Under the pieces are notes generated by a model. It was given only the letters and a program-made list of their open reading frames with translations. It did no database searches and was not told the origin of the DNA. A DNA stretch of 6,438 nucleotides, taken from contig JASHTQ010000705.1 in NCBI GenBank assembly GCA_030040475.1, positions 1 through 6,438 of the forward strand, read 5' to 3'. This DNA comes from Streptosporangiaceae bacterium. Lineage in GTDB: Bacteria > Actinomycetota > Actinomycetes > Streptosporangiales > Streptosporangiaceae. The translations under genes and the position numbers were made by a program. This document shows positions 5,383 to 6,438 of this stretch, piece by piece (the stretch's first letter is position 1; each line of letters opens with the position of its first letter).

Positions 5383-5829
5383 TTGACGGGGGGTTATCAC
5401 CCGCTGATCTCCCTGAGCTGCGAATTTCCCGATGTGCGTTGCGCCGACGCCGCCGCGGCTGCATCCTGGGTGCGGCGGCAACATTCAGTCCCTGACCGAT
5501 TCCTGATAGTTACTGTGGTGATAACGGTGGAAGGCAAGACCCGCGAGCCGGACCAGATGCAGGCGGTATATCTGGAGAAGCTAGCCGACGAATTGACCCA
5601 TCGCGGGCTTGAAGCGTGGTTGATGGCGCCGCCAGGGCGCGTCCCCAGTCTGTACGTGGTCAACCCGGCCGCCCGGGCGCTCGAAGAGAGCGTCTACGCG
5701 GGCTGCGGGAAGGACGGCATCTGGTGGTTCTGGTGGTCATGGGCGGAACGGATCGCCGTGGCCGATGACATTGACCTCGCCGCCACCACGATCGTGCGGG
5801 TGCTTGCCTCCCTCCGCCACCACGACTGA
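5383..5829 (+). CDS. Small uncharacterised actinobacterial protein with Trp-rich motif
   Basis: The reading frame gives up to 148 aa. The recognisable part is residues about 60-146: a helix (YLEKLADELTHRGLEAWL, 63-80), then PSLYVVNP (88-95), an Ala/Glu-rich segment, the striking DGIWWFWWSWAERIA (111-125) and a final helix (DLAATTIVRVLASL, 131-144). I recognise this pattern from small actinobacterial proteins of unknown function; no catalytic motif is evident and no membrane segment or signal peptide is clear. The start is uncertain. TTG at 5383 has a fair ribosome binding site (AGGGTAGGG, 5366-5374), but codons before about 5515 show clearly weaker G/C third-position bias (roughly 64% against 84%, counted by hand) and lie outside the conserved part. 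GTG at 5515 or 5518, or ATG at 5557, would give a 91-104-aa protein. It ends 29 nt from the convergent ferritin-like gene. Confidence 0.72.
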   Translation: MTGGYHPLISLSCEFPDVRCADAAAAASWVRRQHSVPDRFLIVTVVITVEGKTREPDQMQAVYLEKLADELTHRGLEAWLMAPPGRVPSLYVVNPAARALEESVYAGCGKDGIWWFWWSWAERIAVADDIDLAATTIVRVLASLRHHD

Positions 5830-5881
5830 CCCGACTGACCAGGCCGGCCCGATCAGGATCAGGGCGCGCTGACCAGGCCGG
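5823..5881. repeat. Short direct repeats across the convergent gene junction
   Basis: CGACTGACC is repeated in tandem at 5823-5831 and 5832-5840, and CTGACCAGGCCGG occurs exactly at 5835-5847 and 5869-5881. GATCAG is also doubled at 5851-5862. The cluster spans the stop codons of both convergent genes. I see no strong bidirectional terminator hairpin; only short TCAG/CTGA and GGCCGGCC self-complementary pieces are present. Confidence 0.55.
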
Positions 5882-6275
5882 GGAAGGGCTGCGTGCTGCC
5901 CCGCCAGTAGGCCGCGCGCCGGGCCGGTGCCTGCATGGCCAGCGCGCCGAAGGTCCGCAGCCGCTGGTCGTCGAGCGCGACCACGCCGAGGTACGCGCGC
6001 GTCACGCCGTCTTCTAGATAGGCCGCAAGCGCCCTGGCCGCCCGCGCGTCGTGCACCGCGAACGGGAGAGCGTAGAAGGCGGCCGCGGCGACCGGCGTGG
6101 CGCCGAGCCGCGTGATCATCGCGGTCAGCGTGTCGCGGGCCTCGCTGTGGTCGGTCCAGTCCTGGGTGGCGGCGGCCTGCCTGCTCCCCGCCAGGTAGGC
6201 TCCGGCCACCCCGTAGCCGTAGATGGCCGCGTCCTCCGCCGCGAGCGCGGCCTGCAGCGCGGAGATGGCTGTCAT
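5859..6275 (-). CDS. DUF4439-type ferritin-like protein
   Basis: The 138-aa product is almost entirely alpha-helical and Ala-rich, matching the actinobacterial DUF4439 family, a ferritin-like four-helix bundle. Landmarks are LQAALAAEDAAIYGYGVAGAYL (7-28), in which most relatives read AAEHAA, then a second helix with HSEARDTL (43-50), the segment PVAAAAFYALPFAVHDARAA (61-80), a helix EDGVTRAYLGVVA (88-100), and the end WRGSTQPFPGL (124-134). Ferritin-like bundles usually bind a di-metal centre through Glu and His; here E14, H43 and E45 are visible candidates, but a full ligand set is not evident and activity is unknown. No signal peptide is seen, so it is probably cytoplasmic. The ATG (6273-6275) is 5 nt after the stop of the upstream gene with no Shine-Dalgarno between, which suggests translational coupling. 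From memory, this gene pair often lies near the rimP-nusA region in streptomycetes, which the window does not reach. Confidence 0.87.
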   Translation of the reverse strand: MTAISALQAALAAEDAAIYGYGVAGAYLAGSRQAAATQDWTDHSEARDTLTAMITRLGATPVAAAAFYALPFAVHDARAARALAAYLEDGVTRAYLGVVALDDQRLRTFGALAMQAPARRAAYWRGSTQPFPGLVSAP

Positions 6276-6280
6276 GGCGG

Positions 6281-6438
6281 CTACGCCAGCGCGGCGAGCG
6301 CCGCGACGTGGGTGGCATCGCTGGCCGCGATGCTCGCGAACAACTGGGCGAGGGCCGGATCGACGGTGGCGAGCCGCCGCAGCCCCGCCGCGGCCGAGGC
6401 GCGTTCCGCCGCACGCAGCCGCGCCACCACATCGCCGC
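6281..6438 (-). CDS. C-terminal part of an Ala-rich protein, probably ferritin-like (5' end outside window)
   Basis: On the minus strand an open frame enters from the right edge and ends at TAG (6281-6283), five bases before the ATG of the DUF4439-type gene. The 51 visible residues begin GDVVARLRAAERASAAAG and end LAQLFASIAASDATHVAALAALA. Helical, Ala-rich sequence with an E..A....R pattern and the phrase ASIAASDATH resembles the last helices of the ferritin-like proteins, often lipoproteins, that precede DUF4439 genes in actinobacteria. G/C third-position bias in this frame supports coding. Other frames across the region are open but do not fit the neighbour's start as neatly. The family assignment rests on a short fragment. 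Confidence 0.7.
   Translation of the reverse strand, partial: GDVVARLRAAERASAAAGLRRLATVDPALAQLFASIAASDATHVAALAALA

Noticed and set aside
5737..6432. 231-aa minus-strand ORF overlapping the ferritin-like gene
   Set aside because: It is an Arg/Gly/Ser-rich shadow of the DUF4439-type gene, which is recognisable in the other frame.

Overview
The window is very GC-rich DNA with strong G/C bias at third codon positions, GTG/TTG starts and several leaderless-type gene starts. Together with the protein families present, this points to an actinomycete (Streptomycetales/Streptosporangiales-like). I cannot name the genus. I see no mobile element, CRISPR array, tRNA or rRNA.

Layout, left to right. (1) A MarR-family regulator on the minus strand (33-512). 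(2) A roughly 240-bp divergent intergenic region holding promoter-like boxes, AT-rich patches and a possible 8-codon leader ORF. (3) On the plus strand, a 317-aa protein with a helical, helix-turn-helix-like N-terminus and a conserved actinobacterial C-terminal domain of unknown function (755-1708). (4) A ROK-family transcriptional regulator (1759-2997). (5) A HelD-like superfamily-1 helicase/ATPase (3032-5137), whose promoter appears to overlap the end of the ROK gene. (6) A non-coding stretch of about 245 bp. Its first half is an imperfectly repeated pyrimidine-rich tract and its second half holds an inverted repeat and a perfect TTGACA box. (7) A small uncharacterised protein with a Trp-rich motif (up to 148 aa, ending at 5829). 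(8) On the minus strand, converging on it, a DUF4439-type ferritin-like protein (5859-6275) and, 5 nt upstream of that, the C-terminal end of another protein that runs out of the window. These last two look like one operon.

The genes do not form an obvious pathway. Three of the five complete larger genes are DNA-binding regulators or regulator-like. The HelD-like protein belongs to a family that removes or recycles RNA polymerase, and the ferritin-like pair looks like a separate transcription unit. The points most worth a second look are four. The HelD-like protein seems to lack the long loop that reaches the RNA polymerase active site in HelD/HelR. The C-rich, G-poor repeat tract after it could be a Rho-dependent terminator. 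A tiny leader ORF with CTA-TTA leucine codons lies just before the 317-aa gene. Several genes carry -10 boxes placed for leaderless transcripts.
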